A stretch of 64,000 nt of DNA from Thiovibrio sp964588325 (GTDB taxonomy: Bacteria > Desulfobacterota > Desulfobulbia > Desulfobulbales > Desulfurivibrionaceae): assembly GCA_964588325.1 (NCBI GenBank), contig CAZPOR010000005.1, positions 148,093-212,092 on the forward strand. Reading direction: 5' to 3'. The notes below the pieces were generated by a model. That model saw nothing but the letters and a program-made list of their open reading frames with translations, made no database searches and was not told the DNA's origin. Shown here in pieces: positions 15,801 to 23,692 of the stretch. Within the stretch, counting starts at the first letter, position 1, and each line of letters opens with the position of its first letter. The position numbers and the translations under genes are program-made.

Positions 15801-16162
15801 GCGTCGGCTTCCGCAATGGCGGTTTTAACCCGCTCGATCAGCAGTTCACCATAGGCAAGGCCGCGATCCGGCAAACCCCAGAAGGCGGGATCTGGAAGCC
15901 CTAATACTCCGGCCGCCTTCCGTGACTCACCCGCCCGAATCTGCACCAGGTCTCCTGCTCCGTTATCCCCCCCGACCGCGCCGTCGGTGACCACGATGAC
16001 GGAGACCAAACAGCCCTGACTGCCCAACAATGCCAGCATGCCGCCGCAGCCGAAGACCTCGTCGTCGGGGTGCGGGGCGAAAGCCAAAACACGCTGGGCT
16101 GTTGGGAGGGTGAACTGGACGGATGCCAGCAGTTCTTTTTCATCTGCTGTCTTGGATTTCAT
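12881..16162 (-). CDS. PIG-L deacetylase fused to multiple GT2 domains
   Basis: About 1,093 residues. The N-terminal PIG-L/LmbE-type domain has AFAPHPDDEVFGCGG (HPDDE at 31-35) and ELHPDHQ, the zinc site of GlcNAc-type deacetylases. A GT2 domain follows (VSVLIRSMDRPTLAHALDSV, WLVFLDDDDLFDPDH), then a Glu/Arg/Gln-rich coiled coil, a degenerate GT-A-like stretch (YWLALEGGDELAPDALACL), and a second full GT2 domain (VTIIVLTRNGRDFLERCVKS, ILAFLNDDVEVINDDWL, SAVTGACMVMLRQRF). It may deacetylate an N-acetyl sugar and add residues in one enzyme. ATG 16162 is preferred; GTG 16198 in frame is possible. Domain assignments are firm, the coupled activity is inference. Confidence 0.9.
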   Translation of the reverse strand: MKSKTADEKELLASVQFTLPTAQRVLAFAPHPDDEVFGCGGMLALLGSQGCLVSVIVVTDGAVGGDNGAGDLVQIRAGESRKAAGVLGLPDPAFWGLPDRGLAYGELLIERVKTAIAEADADLVLLPSPTELHPDHQALALAGAEAIRRLGGNRRAVFYEINAPLPNPNLVIDITQVFAQKRAAMACFPSQLKEQPYDQRIEGLNRFRSYFLGPQAEAAEACVLLDAASIQSGFFSLFDGPLAHRQRLGLAVSAEDLPLVSVLIRSMDRPTLAHALDSVALQTYLNIEVVVVAASGASHPPLGDVCGPFPLRLVGVAGNEPLSRPRAANIALESARGQWLVFLDDDDLFDPDHVASLVGVVQAHPGAMVAYSGVRVVNTGGTVCGGFNFSYDRRRLMASNFLPMHAVLFSRSLVTEQGVRFDESFDVYEDWDFWMQLSRHTAFIHLDRVTATYQLTGHSGVSATPNEHIIRRGRSRFFSKWLTRWSADEVAEGLRHLEFERDEKGRALARQQEEFERERAGLVQERQQSEQRIRQQFERQLSDLETSLTAILASRSWRITLPLRLFGAFWYGWRRGGLRQGLAAFHAVSAMATPLHDATILTEAQIKALVESGPQFDVVIRGTAEQRQTTRRSLERQRYSRWACVEEGNATPPAEYWLALEGGDELAPDALACLAAAAVAAPRPPLLLSADEIKVDGTPLHKPAWNPDLLWASDYLGRMVAVHRSVAACPAQTEDIAARRWSACLSVASGESVCHLPRLLLQQGESRNVAPERACQVVAEALTRRRLVAEVLPAPEGSGHVRVKWPLPPSPPRVTIIVLTRNGRDFLERCVKSLFEKTAYANFELLIVDNGSDDSTTLAYLERLRQDGRARIVADPRPFNFSALNNHAATLATGEILAFLNDDVEVINDDWLKEMVSQALRPGIGAVGARLWYPDATLQHGGVVLGAGGVAAHAFKGLPRRRTGYMGRAVLHQNWSAVTGACMVMLRQRFVEAGGFDETLAVAFNDIDLCLKLVRSGYRNLWTPYAELYHHESVTRGADDSSREKQRRLADEAAIMRGRWGALLAADPAYNPNFSLANGNFVLQRHPVPLFFS

Positions 16163-16222
16163 GATATATGCTCGGTGGTTACCCGGAGAAGCAATCACAG
16201 CTTCTTACGATTGCAAAAAATA

Positions 16223-17353
16223 TCAAAAGCGGTCTGGTTCGGCAAGCGCCGCAGGGGTCTTGTCGAAGGCCACCCACGACCGCCGCCCATCCTTCTCCGC
16301 AAGCAGGACATGGCGGCCTGGTTCGAGGCCGCGCCACAGCATTTCATCCATCTCGCGCGCCAGGCTCGCCGCTGGACGAAATGCCGCCGGGAAGCCAAGG
16401 GGCGAAGGGCTGACGGCCAAGATGCCCCGCCCCGCCAACAATGCGGCCAGCTCGCCCGGGGTGGTGGCGGCGGCCGGCAACAGATGCGCCACCCCCCATC
16501 GTCCCGGCCTGGCCGGAGACCTGCCCAACGTCGCCGCGAAAGGATTCGCCGTCGGCTCATCCTGGCGGCGAACCCATTGCGCGAGCAGGGGATAATTCTT
16601 TGCACGATAACATGCAGCACTATCGGCCATCAAGATCTCTTTACCCGCCTTATTGCGCCAATAATGTACCGCGTGCGCCTCCGGCACGAGCGCCAGGCGA
16701 AAACCGCTGCCGTGCAGACGCCTGGAAAGATCGGCATCTTCGTAAAACATGAAAAAGCGTTCGTCAAACAGACCGCCTGCCGCCTCGACTGCCGAGCGGC
16801 GCAGAAGCAGCACGGCGCCGGAAAGATATGCTACCGGCTGCGGCCCAGAACCGGCATGCAATTGCCACTGCCATGCAAGCCACCGCAAAGCTGCGCGCCG
16901 ACCGACCCATTCAGACCAGCGGCTGGCCAGGGCCGAAACCAACCATTGCCATGCCGTCTCCGGCAACAGCGTCGGCAACAGCCACTGGCGTGATTCGTCC
17001 CACCAAGTGGCAGGAGCGACGGCGGCAAGACGGGAATTGCCATCAAGCGCCTTGAGCAAACCCGACAGCGCACCGGGAAATAATCGCGCATCAGGATTGA
17101 GCAGCAGCATGTATTCCGTGTCACATTCTTGCAAGGCAAGATTGCAGGCGGCGGCAAAACCGAGGTTGCGCGAGCTGACCAAGAACATCACCCCGGAGGG
17201 CAAACCCTGCTTGAGCCGTTCGCTTTCCCCCGCATTCACTGAATTGTCCACGACACACACCGTGCAACCGCTATCCTGGCGCAGGATGCTCTCCACGGCA
17301 CCCAGGGTATCATCGGCGCAGTGGTAATTGACTATGATTGCGGTGCAGCGCAT
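16223..17353 (-). CDS. Glycosyltransferase family 2
   Basis: This 376-residue protein begins at the GT-A core (CTAIIVNYHCADDTLGAVES). It continues with RNLGFAAACNLALQ and MLLLNPDARLFPGAL, the pattern of rhamnosyltransferase-type GT2 enzymes, and FFMFYEDADLSRRLHGSGF. About 100 residues after the catalytic domain have no motif I recognise. The gene starts 3 bp after the stop of the upstream methyltransferase, consistent with coupling in the glycan operon. Sugar specificity is not known. Confidence 0.88.
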   Translation of the reverse strand: MRCTAIIVNYHCADDTLGAVESILRQDSGCTVCVVDNSVNAGESERLKQGLPSGVMFLVSSRNLGFAAACNLALQECDTEYMLLLNPDARLFPGALSGLLKALDGNSRLAAVAPATWWDESRQWLLPTLLPETAWQWLVSALASRWSEWVGRRAALRWLAWQWQLHAGSGPQPVAYLSGAVLLLRRSAVEAAGGLFDERFFMFYEDADLSRRLHGSGFRLALVPEAHAVHYWRNKAGKEILMADSAACYRAKNYPLLAQWVRRQDEPTANPFAATLGRSPARPGRWGVAHLLPAAATTPGELAALLAGRGILAVSPSPLGFPAAFRPAASLAREMDEMLWRGLEPGRHVLLAEKDGRRSWVAFDKTPAALAEPDRF

Positions 17354-17356
17354 GGA

Positions 17357-18493
17357 TCAGGCCGGCCGCGCGAGGCAATGCCAGGCCACCGTGGCCAGGC
17401 TTTCGTGGTCGATGTCGAGCGGGGCCGCCGGAGGTGGCGTAAACCAGGGTGGCGGCGGCAGACAGGCGGCCTCCCATCGCTCGATCACGAAGCCCGCCTC
17501 CTCGAAAAATTCCGCGATGCCTTTTTTCGTAAAAAAACGCAGGTGGGTTATGCAGTGGATGCCGGCCGGCGCGTAATCCCAACGGCCTTCGAGCAGATCC
17601 GCGATCACCGACCAATGACCGACGTTGGGGATCGAGGCGATCACTCGGCCCGAAGAGCTCAGCAGGCTGCGGGCTTTTTCCAACATCGCCTGGGGATCGA
17701 CGACGTGTTCAAGGACATCAAGAAAGGTGATGCAATCAAAAACTTCATCGATCTCGAGGGAGAGGAAATCGCCCTGCCGGACGCGGGCCACCTTTCCTTG
17801 GGCAAGGGAGCAGGCTCTCGGCGACAGTTCGATGAGCACGGTGCGACAACCGGGGCGCCTTTCGCCGACCGCCTGCAGGAAGCAGCCGGAACCGCCGCCG
17901 ACATCGAGAATCGAGGTGCAACCGTCTGGCATGAGTGCGAGCATCTCCTCACGGCGATGCGTCCGGTACCCGGAAAAATCATGTACCCACGCATCCGCGA
18001 TGCGTGGAGCGTCGCGCCAGCGGCCATCCGCGAGCGCCGCCAGAGACGCCAGCATCGCCAGAGGAGGATGTCCGCTGCCCGATGACGTGCGATCTGCGCT
18101 GGCTCGACAGGCAGCAGCGAAACGCTCGAACCCGCGCAGGGTGAGGTAGTCTGCCTGCCCGCAGCAAGTCGTGACGTCGCAGGCAGCGGCACAGGGGGAA
18201 CCTTTGTCGAGCGCTGCCGTCAAAGCCTCCAGGCTGCCTGGCGCAGGGAGCACCTGGTCATGGGCGACAAGCAACACTTTCGTCTCAGGTGGCAAGCCTA
18301 GGCGGACTCCTTCTTGGCAAGCAGCCTGGACGACTCCAGCCATCGAATCGACCGGGAAAAGCCATCTCTGGGCGGGAAATCGCAACAGAATACGTGACAA
18401 CAGAAGTCGAGCCCTGTCGGCTTCTTTGTCTTCTGCCGATATTCCTTGCGGTTTCCCGATGGCGACGGCACTGATATGGCTTGACTGGATCAT
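17357..18493 (-). CDS. SAM-dependent methyltransferase with extra N-terminal domain
   Basis: The C-terminal half of this 378-residue protein is a class I methyltransferase: SILDVGGGSGCFLQAVGERR (motif I), VLIELSPRACSLAQ, FDCITFLDVLEHVVDPQAML and GRVIASIPNVGHWSVIADLL. The first 170 residues look like the tail of a glycosyltransferase-type fold (WLFPVDSMAGVV, VLLVAHDQVLPAPGSLEAL) without a clear active site. It may methylate a sugar of the exported glycan. Its ATG overlaps the stop of the acyltransferase gene (ATGA at 18490-18493). Confidence 0.82.
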   Translation of the reverse strand: MIQSSHISAVAIGKPQGISAEDKEADRARLLLSRILLRFPAQRWLFPVDSMAGVVQAACQEGVRLGLPPETKVLLVAHDQVLPAPGSLEALTAALDKGSPCAAACDVTTCCGQADYLTLRGFERFAAACRASADRTSSGSGHPPLAMLASLAALADGRWRDAPRIADAWVHDFSGYRTHRREEMLALMPDGCTSILDVGGGSGCFLQAVGERRPGCRTVLIELSPRACSLAQGKVARVRQGDFLSLEIDEVFDCITFLDVLEHVVDPQAMLEKARSLLSSSGRVIASIPNVGHWSVIADLLEGRWDYAPAGIHCITHLRFFTKKGIAEFFEEAGFVIERWEAACLPPPPWFTPPPAAPLDIDHESLATVAWHCLARPA

Positions 18494-19440
18494 AACCTGT
18501 GACTATCCGGTAGCAGATCCGCCGCCCACCAGCTTTCGGGGCGGGCGCGCACCTGTGATTCAAGAAAGGCCAGGGCGGCGCGGCAGGCGAAATCAGCATC
18601 GCCATCGGATCCGAGCGGTGGGCTGATTTCGAGCCGGTAGCCCGATTTCTCCCTGAGGCAAACGAAGGCCGCCACCGTAGCACCGGTTTTGCGTGCCAGG
18701 CGCAATGCGCCGCCGGCAAAGACCCTGCGTTGGCCGAGAAAATCGGCTATCAGGGCGCCCTTCTGGACGTGGGTGAAGGAGGCATCGGCGAGCAGAACGA
18801 TGCATTCTCCTTGCTGGAGTCGCCGATAGAAGTCCTTCAGATTCCCTTCCTTATGCACCGCAGCGCCGCCACTCAAACAGGAGGCGATGCCGGCATATTT
18901 GTCCCGGAAATATCTTTGAACCGAGCGCGGCACGCGCGGATCTTCAACGACATCCGAGGTCATCAAACAAATCTTGAGCCCAGCCCGCCCCAAGGCGGCG
19001 ACACCCCAAAGCGCAGCGTCAAAATGAAAAGTCAGCAACACCACTCCGCAACCGTTGGCGATGGCGGACTGCATGGACCCCAAGCCCTCTATCCTCACCG
19101 GCAACTCCGGCTTTATTCCTCGCGCCAGCCAATGGCCCTCCAACTCTTCCTGGGTCGCGCACATGAAGCGCCCGACAACCCGACGCTCGATTTGGCGGGC
19201 AGTGCAAGTCGGATCGATTTCCGCGTGGGCCAGGCGAGTTTTGCGCACAATGAAATGCAGACGCAAGGCCACGCTGCGCCACTCGCAATCGAGCCGGGCC
19301 ATGCAGCGACCCCACAGCCGTGCGCAGGCCAAGCCCAGGCGGGCCGGCAAACGGGCGAGCACCGGATAAACGAGACGAAAACCCGCCTCCAGTAGCAGTC
19401 GTTGCACCAGCCAATGCAGGCGCGAAATAACGGTGCTCAC
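18490..19440 (-). CDS. LpxL/HtrB-like lysophospholipid acyltransferase family protein
   Basis: The protein is about 316 residues and lacks a cleavable signal. Family features are a hydrophobic N-terminus, LLTFHFDAALWGVAALG (the HxxxxD-like catalytic site appears as HFDAALW, so the usual acidic position is changed) and the central LQQGECIVLLADASF. The context suggests acylation of a glycan or lipid-linked intermediate rather than lipid A. I favour GTG 19440, which overlaps the TGA of the upstream GNAT gene (GTGA); an ATG at 19467 in the same frame would add nine residues. Weak conservation of the catalytic motif makes the activity uncertain. Confidence 0.72.
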   Translation of the reverse strand: MSTVISRLHWLVQRLLLEAGFRLVYPVLARLPARLGLACARLWGRCMARLDCEWRSVALRLHFIVRKTRLAHAEIDPTCTARQIERRVVGRFMCATQEELEGHWLARGIKPELPVRIEGLGSMQSAIANGCGVVLLTFHFDAALWGVAALGRAGLKICLMTSDVVEDPRVPRSVQRYFRDKYAGIASCLSGGAAVHKEGNLKDFYRRLQQGECIVLLADASFTHVQKGALIADFLGQRRVFAGGALRLARKTGATVAAFVCLREKSGYRLEISPPLGSDGDADFACRAALAFLESQVRARPESWWAADLLPDSHRL

Positions 19441-20441
19441 AAAAAATCCGTGTCCCCGGAAAGCCACCAGCCTTTGCTAGCCAATGAATCGTCCGGGCAG
19501 CAGGAGGCCTGGGCCAGCGCCAAGTGCGATGCCGTGCCCGCAGGCTGCGCACCGGTGGCCAACAAATCCGCTTGGGCGGCTGCACTGGCCCAGGTTTCGA
19601 CCTCGGCGACGCCGACCTCTGCGGCGACGCGACGCACGGCGGCGGCGGCGGCGGGCAGCGCCGCACGCGGACCGACGAAGTCGAGCCAGCGCAAAACACT
19701 GTTCCCCTCATCACGAACGATGACCACAGCACAGGGACCGAACCAACGACGAGAAATCAGTAGGAAACGGTGCCTCATACCCGGACGCGCCACGAACCGG
19801 GCGCGCACATGGGTCGCGTTGCGCATTCCGAGGATGTGCTTTTCACCTTCCTGCTCCATCTTGCGCCAGACTAATGCAATAATACGGTCGAAATCCGGTG
19901 CCGAGGACGCCACGTTTGTCATTTTCCAGCCCCACGGCAAACGTGCTGAGTCAGGCGACCAGACAAGCCGTTGGATCGTTCCGACCTTGACGAAAAGACC
20001 GAGGATTTCAATCAGCCGCATGGCTCTTTCGTGGGTAAAGCCAAAAGCCAAGGCATATGGCCTGCCGACGCCAACCCATCTGGCGAAAAAAGCGGAGCAG
20101 ACCTGATACAGCGGCCCACGGCGAGTAAGCTCGCCTCGGGCTTCCGGCGCCACCATCATGTCGCCGATTTGTAAGGCCGCGATCTGCTTTCCGCACCAAT
20201 TGATCAGACGTGGAAAACCAGCGAAATGAGCGACCAGCCGACCAGTTTCCTCCCACAACCCATACGCTTTTCCATTGAGGCCTTTCACGCCATATTTCCA
20301 TTCGTACCATGTGGCAGGAGGCATCTCACCGAAGACGCGTACGAACAAATCAAGCACCGCAACCCTGTCTTGAGCGACGACTTCCCGCAGCAAAAAACGG
20401 CGGTCTCCGATGCGGCATTCGCGCGGTGAAAATTCCGTCAT
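19437..20441 (-). CDS. GNAT-family N-acetyltransferase-like protein
   Basis: This 334-residue protein has GNAT-like elements: FLLREVVAQDRVAVLDLFVR at the N-terminus, the WYEWKYG segment seen in sugar-related acetyltransferases, and IGDMMVAPEARGELTRRGPL (acyl-CoA loop with Arg/Gly) near residues 91-110. The second half is less conserved and may be a second, degenerate GNAT fold. The start is ATG 20441, which overlaps the TGA of wzt (ATGA). A role in N-acetylating an amino sugar is plausible but unproven. Confidence 0.72.
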   Translation of the reverse strand: MTEFSPRECRIGDRRFLLREVVAQDRVAVLDLFVRVFGEMPPATWYEWKYGVKGLNGKAYGLWEETGRLVAHFAGFPRLINWCGKQIAALQIGDMMVAPEARGELTRRGPLYQVCSAFFARWVGVGRPYALAFGFTHERAMRLIEILGLFVKVGTIQRLVWSPDSARLPWGWKMTNVASSAPDFDRIIALVWRKMEQEGEKHILGMRNATHVRARFVARPGMRHRFLLISRRWFGPCAVVIVRDEGNSVLRWLDFVGPRAALPAAAAAVRRVAAEVGVAEVETWASAAAQADLLATGAQPAGTASHLALAQASCCPDDSLASKGWWLSGDTDFL

Positions 20442-21652
20442 GCACGCAGCTCCCATTGATGGGGCAAAACGACCACGCCTTGCAGGGCGTCCTCTTGAGT
20501 CACCTCCAAGGTCAAACAGCGAGGCGCGCTGTCATAGACATGCAGGCTGCGTTCGCAGGCAAGAAAGACTGTCACGTGATAGCGCCCCTTGAGCAGGGGC
20601 ATGTCCGGAAAGATCACCGTCGCGCATCCCTCGCCATCCGGCGCGCGCCTCACCGCCCCGGTCTCGCTGAAGCCGATGGCGCTGGTCACCGCCACGCCGG
20701 CGTCATTTTCCATGCCCAGCGCCACGCTCGGGCAGGGCAGGGTGGGATCGGAAGCGAATTCCACGGTGATTTCCACCGTGCTGTTGCGCGAGATTACCGT
20801 CAACCGGCGCCCTTCGATGCCGTCGCACCGAGCAGAAACGCTCAGGATGCACGCCGTGCCGGCTGCGGCGACGGAGGCAGAGAAGGGCGCGTTGTTCGCG
20901 ACGGTCAGCGGATTTTCCTGGGCAAGAAAGGCGTTGTAAGCCGCCGTCACCTTCTGCGCGGAATCGAACATCCGCACCTCACCCCGATCCAGCCATAATG
21001 CCCGCTCGCACAGCGCATCGACGTGGTACATCGCATGCGAGCAAAAGAGAATCGTCGCACCGCGGTCTTTTAAGGCCATAATGCGTTCAAAGCTCTTCCT
21101 GGCAAAGGCCCCGTCGCCCACAGACAAGGCCTCGTCGATCACCAAAATATCGGGGTCGACCGAGGTGGCAACCGAAAACGCCAACCTTACGTACATGCCG
21201 CTGGAATACGTTTTGACCGGTTGGTCAATAAAACTGCGAATCCCGGAAAAATCGATGATCTCTTCGAGCCGCGCCTCAACTTCGTCTGAACTCAAGCCCA
21301 TAACCGCCGCGCTCATCACCACATTCTCGCGACCGGTGAATTCCGGGTTAAACCCAGCGCCTAGCTCAAGAAGGGCCGCCACCCGCCCATATACGTTGAT
21401 CTCCCCATGCGTGGGGTTGAGGGTGCCACAGACAAGCTGCAACAGGGTGGATTTCCCGGCTCCGTTACGACCGATAATACCTACCACATCCCCTCGGCCG
21501 ATCTCAAGGGAAACATCGCGGAGAGCCCAAAATTCGCGGTAATAACGATGCCTCCCCCGCGCCAACATCTGCAACAGACGGTCCCGAGGCTTATCGTAGA
21601 GATGATAACATTTCCCCAGATTGTTCAGGCGGATAACTGGATCAGAGGACAT
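20438..21652 (-). CDS. wzt: Polysaccharide export ABC transporter, ATP-binding protein
   Basis: About 404 residues. The nucleotide-binding domain covers roughly the first 240, with Walker A GRNGAGKST, the typical GRVAALLELGAGFNPEFTGR, signature TYSSGMYVRLAF and Walker B DILVIDEALSVGD. The last 150 residues form a Wzt-type C-terminal beta domain that in characterised systems recognises the modified non-reducing end of the glycan. It partners with Wzm encoded just upstream (11-bp overlap). The extra C-terminal domain fits with methylation, acylation or acetylation enzymes in the same operon that could create the export signal. Start chosen at ATG 21652. Confidence 0.93.
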   Translation of the reverse strand: MSSDPVIRLNNLGKCYHLYDKPRDRLLQMLARGRHRYYREFWALRDVSLEIGRGDVVGIIGRNGAGKSTLLQLVCGTLNPTHGEINVYGRVAALLELGAGFNPEFTGRENVVMSAAVMGLSSDEVEARLEEIIDFSGIRSFIDQPVKTYSSGMYVRLAFSVATSVDPDILVIDEALSVGDGAFARKSFERIMALKDRGATILFCSHAMYHVDALCERALWLDRGEVRMFDSAQKVTAAYNAFLAQENPLTVANNAPFSASVAAAGTACILSVSARCDGIEGRRLTVISRNSTVEITVEFASDPTLPCPSVALGMENDAGVAVTSAIGFSETGAVRRAPDGEGCATVIFPDMPLLKGRYHVTVFLACERSLHVYDSAPRCLTLEVTQEDALQGVVVLPHQWELRA

Positions 21653-22466
21653 CGGCAAACCCTTTTCTGGTTTTCTGAAACCAGGCGAAACCGAGCCAGG
21701 CCACCAGAAAAGCAAAGGCTGTCAACAATCCCAGCCGCCCCCACGCGAGCCCAGAACCGAAGATGAGCAGGTCACGGCTCTGCTCGACAATGAAGGTCAG
21801 GGGATTGAGATGGAGAAAAAAACGATATCGCTCCGGTATGGCGGAAACCGGATAGAAGATGGGGGTGAGAAACAGCAGGATTGTGGTCATAACCCCGACC
21901 AACTGGGCCACATCCCGAAGAAAGACTCCAAGGGCGGCAAGAAACCAGGACACCCCCATGACCAACAGGCCAAGAGCCACCAAAACCAGGGGAAAAAACA
22001 ACAGGGTGACCGGGGGCACCCCAAAAACCCAAAAAGAAAAGAGCAGCCAGACAGCAAGGCTGACCAGGGCATGGAACAGTGCGGCGCCAAAGGCGACCCA
22101 GGGAAGGATCTCCAGCGGGAACACCACCTTTTTCACATAGTTGATATTGGCCAAAATCAGCGCAGGGGCGCGGTTGACGCATTCGGAGAAGAGATTAAAA
22201 ACCAGGAGGCCGGCAAAGAGGATCAGGGCGAATTCGGCCCTGGATTCATCGTTGGTCCCCCAGCGCGCCTTGAAAACCACGCTGAAGACAAAAGTATAGA
22301 CCGCCAACATGAAAACCGGATTAAAAAACGACCAGAGTATGCCCAGAATCGAGCCCCGGTAGCGGCCTGCCACCTCCCGCACGACCAGCAACCGGATCAG
22401 GCTTCGGTTGTGCCAGAGGCTCTCGGCCATGGCCCTGGGTGATGTGGGAAATTTCTGCATCAGCAA
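21642..22466 (-). CDS. wzm: Polysaccharide export ABC transporter, permease
   Basis: This 274-residue ABC-2 permease has an N-terminal cytoplasmic helix and six predicted membrane segments (for example FMLAVYTFVFSVVF, LILFAGLLVFNLF, LVSLAVWLLFSFWVF, LLFFPLVLVALGLLVMGVSW). The ending LNPLTFIVEQSRDLLIFG is typical of Wzm/TagG permeases. It exports undecaprenyl-linked glycans with the ATPase encoded immediately downstream. It follows the GT2 gene by 47 bp. Confidence 0.93.
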   Translation of the reverse strand: MLMQKFPTSPRAMAESLWHNRSLIRLLVVREVAGRYRGSILGILWSFFNPVFMLAVYTFVFSVVFKARWGTNDESRAEFALILFAGLLVFNLFSECVNRAPALILANINYVKKVVFPLEILPWVAFGAALFHALVSLAVWLLFSFWVFGVPPVTLLFFPLVLVALGLLVMGVSWFLAALGVFLRDVAQLVGVMTTILLFLTPIFYPVSAIPERYRFFLHLNPLTFIVEQSRDLLIFGSGLAWGRLGLLTAFAFLVAWLGFAWFQKTRKGFADVL

Positions 22467-22513
22467 AAGACCTCTATTTTAGTCATGACCTAAAATCAAA
22501 ATTGCCCCCAACA

Positions 22514-23458
22514 TCACAGCCGGCGAAAAAGTGCCGCCGCCAGCAAACCAAGATTGCCGGCCAGGGTCTGGCGGTAGACTCCGGCCCGTTTGATGCCAAG
22601 TACCCGGGGCAGCAGCGGCTGTTTCCGGGACTTGGCCCATCTTGCCAGCACCTCCTGATTTTCCGGGGTGAGCATCCGGTTCACCTCCTGCAGTGCCCTG
22701 AGATTTTTGGCATTCCACGCCCTGAACCGTCCCTCAGTCAGCAGACGAATCCGCGCCAAGCTGGCCGACCAGCCGATATTGGCCCCCACCAGGTTTCCGC
22801 CGTGCTGCCGGTAGCGGACCGTGGAGCAAGAGTCATAGAAGACCGTGCCGCCGCAGCCCGCAACAAGCAGATAGGCCCACCAATCGTGGGTGACTATATC
22901 TACACCACGGTTCCCTGCTTTTTGAAGCAGGGCGCGGGCGGCCTGGTTGAAGACCATGGTATTGCCGCCGCCGATACTTTGCACCAGGGCGTTGGCAAAC
23001 CCGGGCGGGCGCGAAAAGAGCGGGGACAGGCCGATCTCTCGATCCGCCTCGTCGATCAGGCGAGTCCGGGAACAGTACAGGCCCGGCACGGTGCTGGGCA
23101 CCGTCGCCAACCAGGCCAACGCCCGGGCAAGCTTTTCCGGCTCCCAGATGTCATCCTGGTCACAAAATGCGTAATATGCTGCGGTAACTTTCTCATTACA
23201 AACAAGAGAAAGAAAATTTGCGGCAAACCCGAGTTTGGGACCGGATTGGACAGAAAGCCTCCCTCTCCACCGGGAAGCATACTGATCAAGAATGGCGAGG
23301 GTGCCATCGCATGAACCATCGTCAGAAGCCCAAACTTTCCAACCAGAAAAAGTCTGGGCATTGATGGAATCGAGCTGCTCTGCAAGAAATCTCTCTCCAT
23401 CTTTAGTGCAAAGCAAAACCGCCACTTGGGGGGGCTCCGCTCTTCTTTCCTGGGTCAT
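22514..23458 (-). CDS. Glycosyltransferase family 2 (rhamnosyltransferase-like)
   Basis: About 314 residues. GT-A motifs are VAVLLCTKDGERFLAEQLDS, KVWASDDGSCDGTLAILDQY, YYAFCDQDDIWEPEKLARAL and THDWWAYLLVAGCGGTVFYD, the layout of GT2 enzymes related to WbbL/RfbF. It is the first gene of the glycan export operon on the minus strand. The start is ATG 23458; an in-frame start at 23521 would add 21 unconserved residues. The 234-bp gap up to the TolC-like gene holds no credible gene and should contain the operon promoter. Confidence 0.9.
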   Translation of the reverse strand: MTQERRAEPPQVAVLLCTKDGERFLAEQLDSINAQTFSGWKVWASDDGSCDGTLAILDQYASRWRGRLSVQSGPKLGFAANFLSLVCNEKVTAAYYAFCDQDDIWEPEKLARALAWLATVPSTVPGLYCSRTRLIDEADREIGLSPLFSRPPGFANALVQSIGGGNTMVFNQAARALLQKAGNRGVDIVTHDWWAYLLVAGCGGTVFYDSCSTVRYRQHGGNLVGANIGWSASLARIRLLTEGRFRAWNAKNLRALQEVNRMLTPENQEVLARWAKSRKQPLLPRVLGIKRAGVYRQTLAGNLGLLAAALFRRL

Positions 23459-23692
23459 GTCAACTGAACTCAATAGCACACACATGAAGGCAGAAGGCTT
23501 CAGCCTCTGCCGAGATAACATTATCTATTTTGGATGAAACACACACGCCTGTATTCTTCACACAACCCTCCCAGGAGAAACTGGAAACAAATCTTGTAGC
23601 ATGGAAACCAAGCTCTATCAAGGAAAAAACCAAAAGCCCCTTGATACCCAGCGCCCTGAAAGACCCGCCCTCATTCCAGAGAGTCATACCCT

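Noticed and set aside
23459..23692. Coding sequence between the GT2 and TolC-like genes
   Set aside because: The minus-strand frame there continues out of the TolC-like gene in a wrong frame and has no conserved content; treated as a promoter region.
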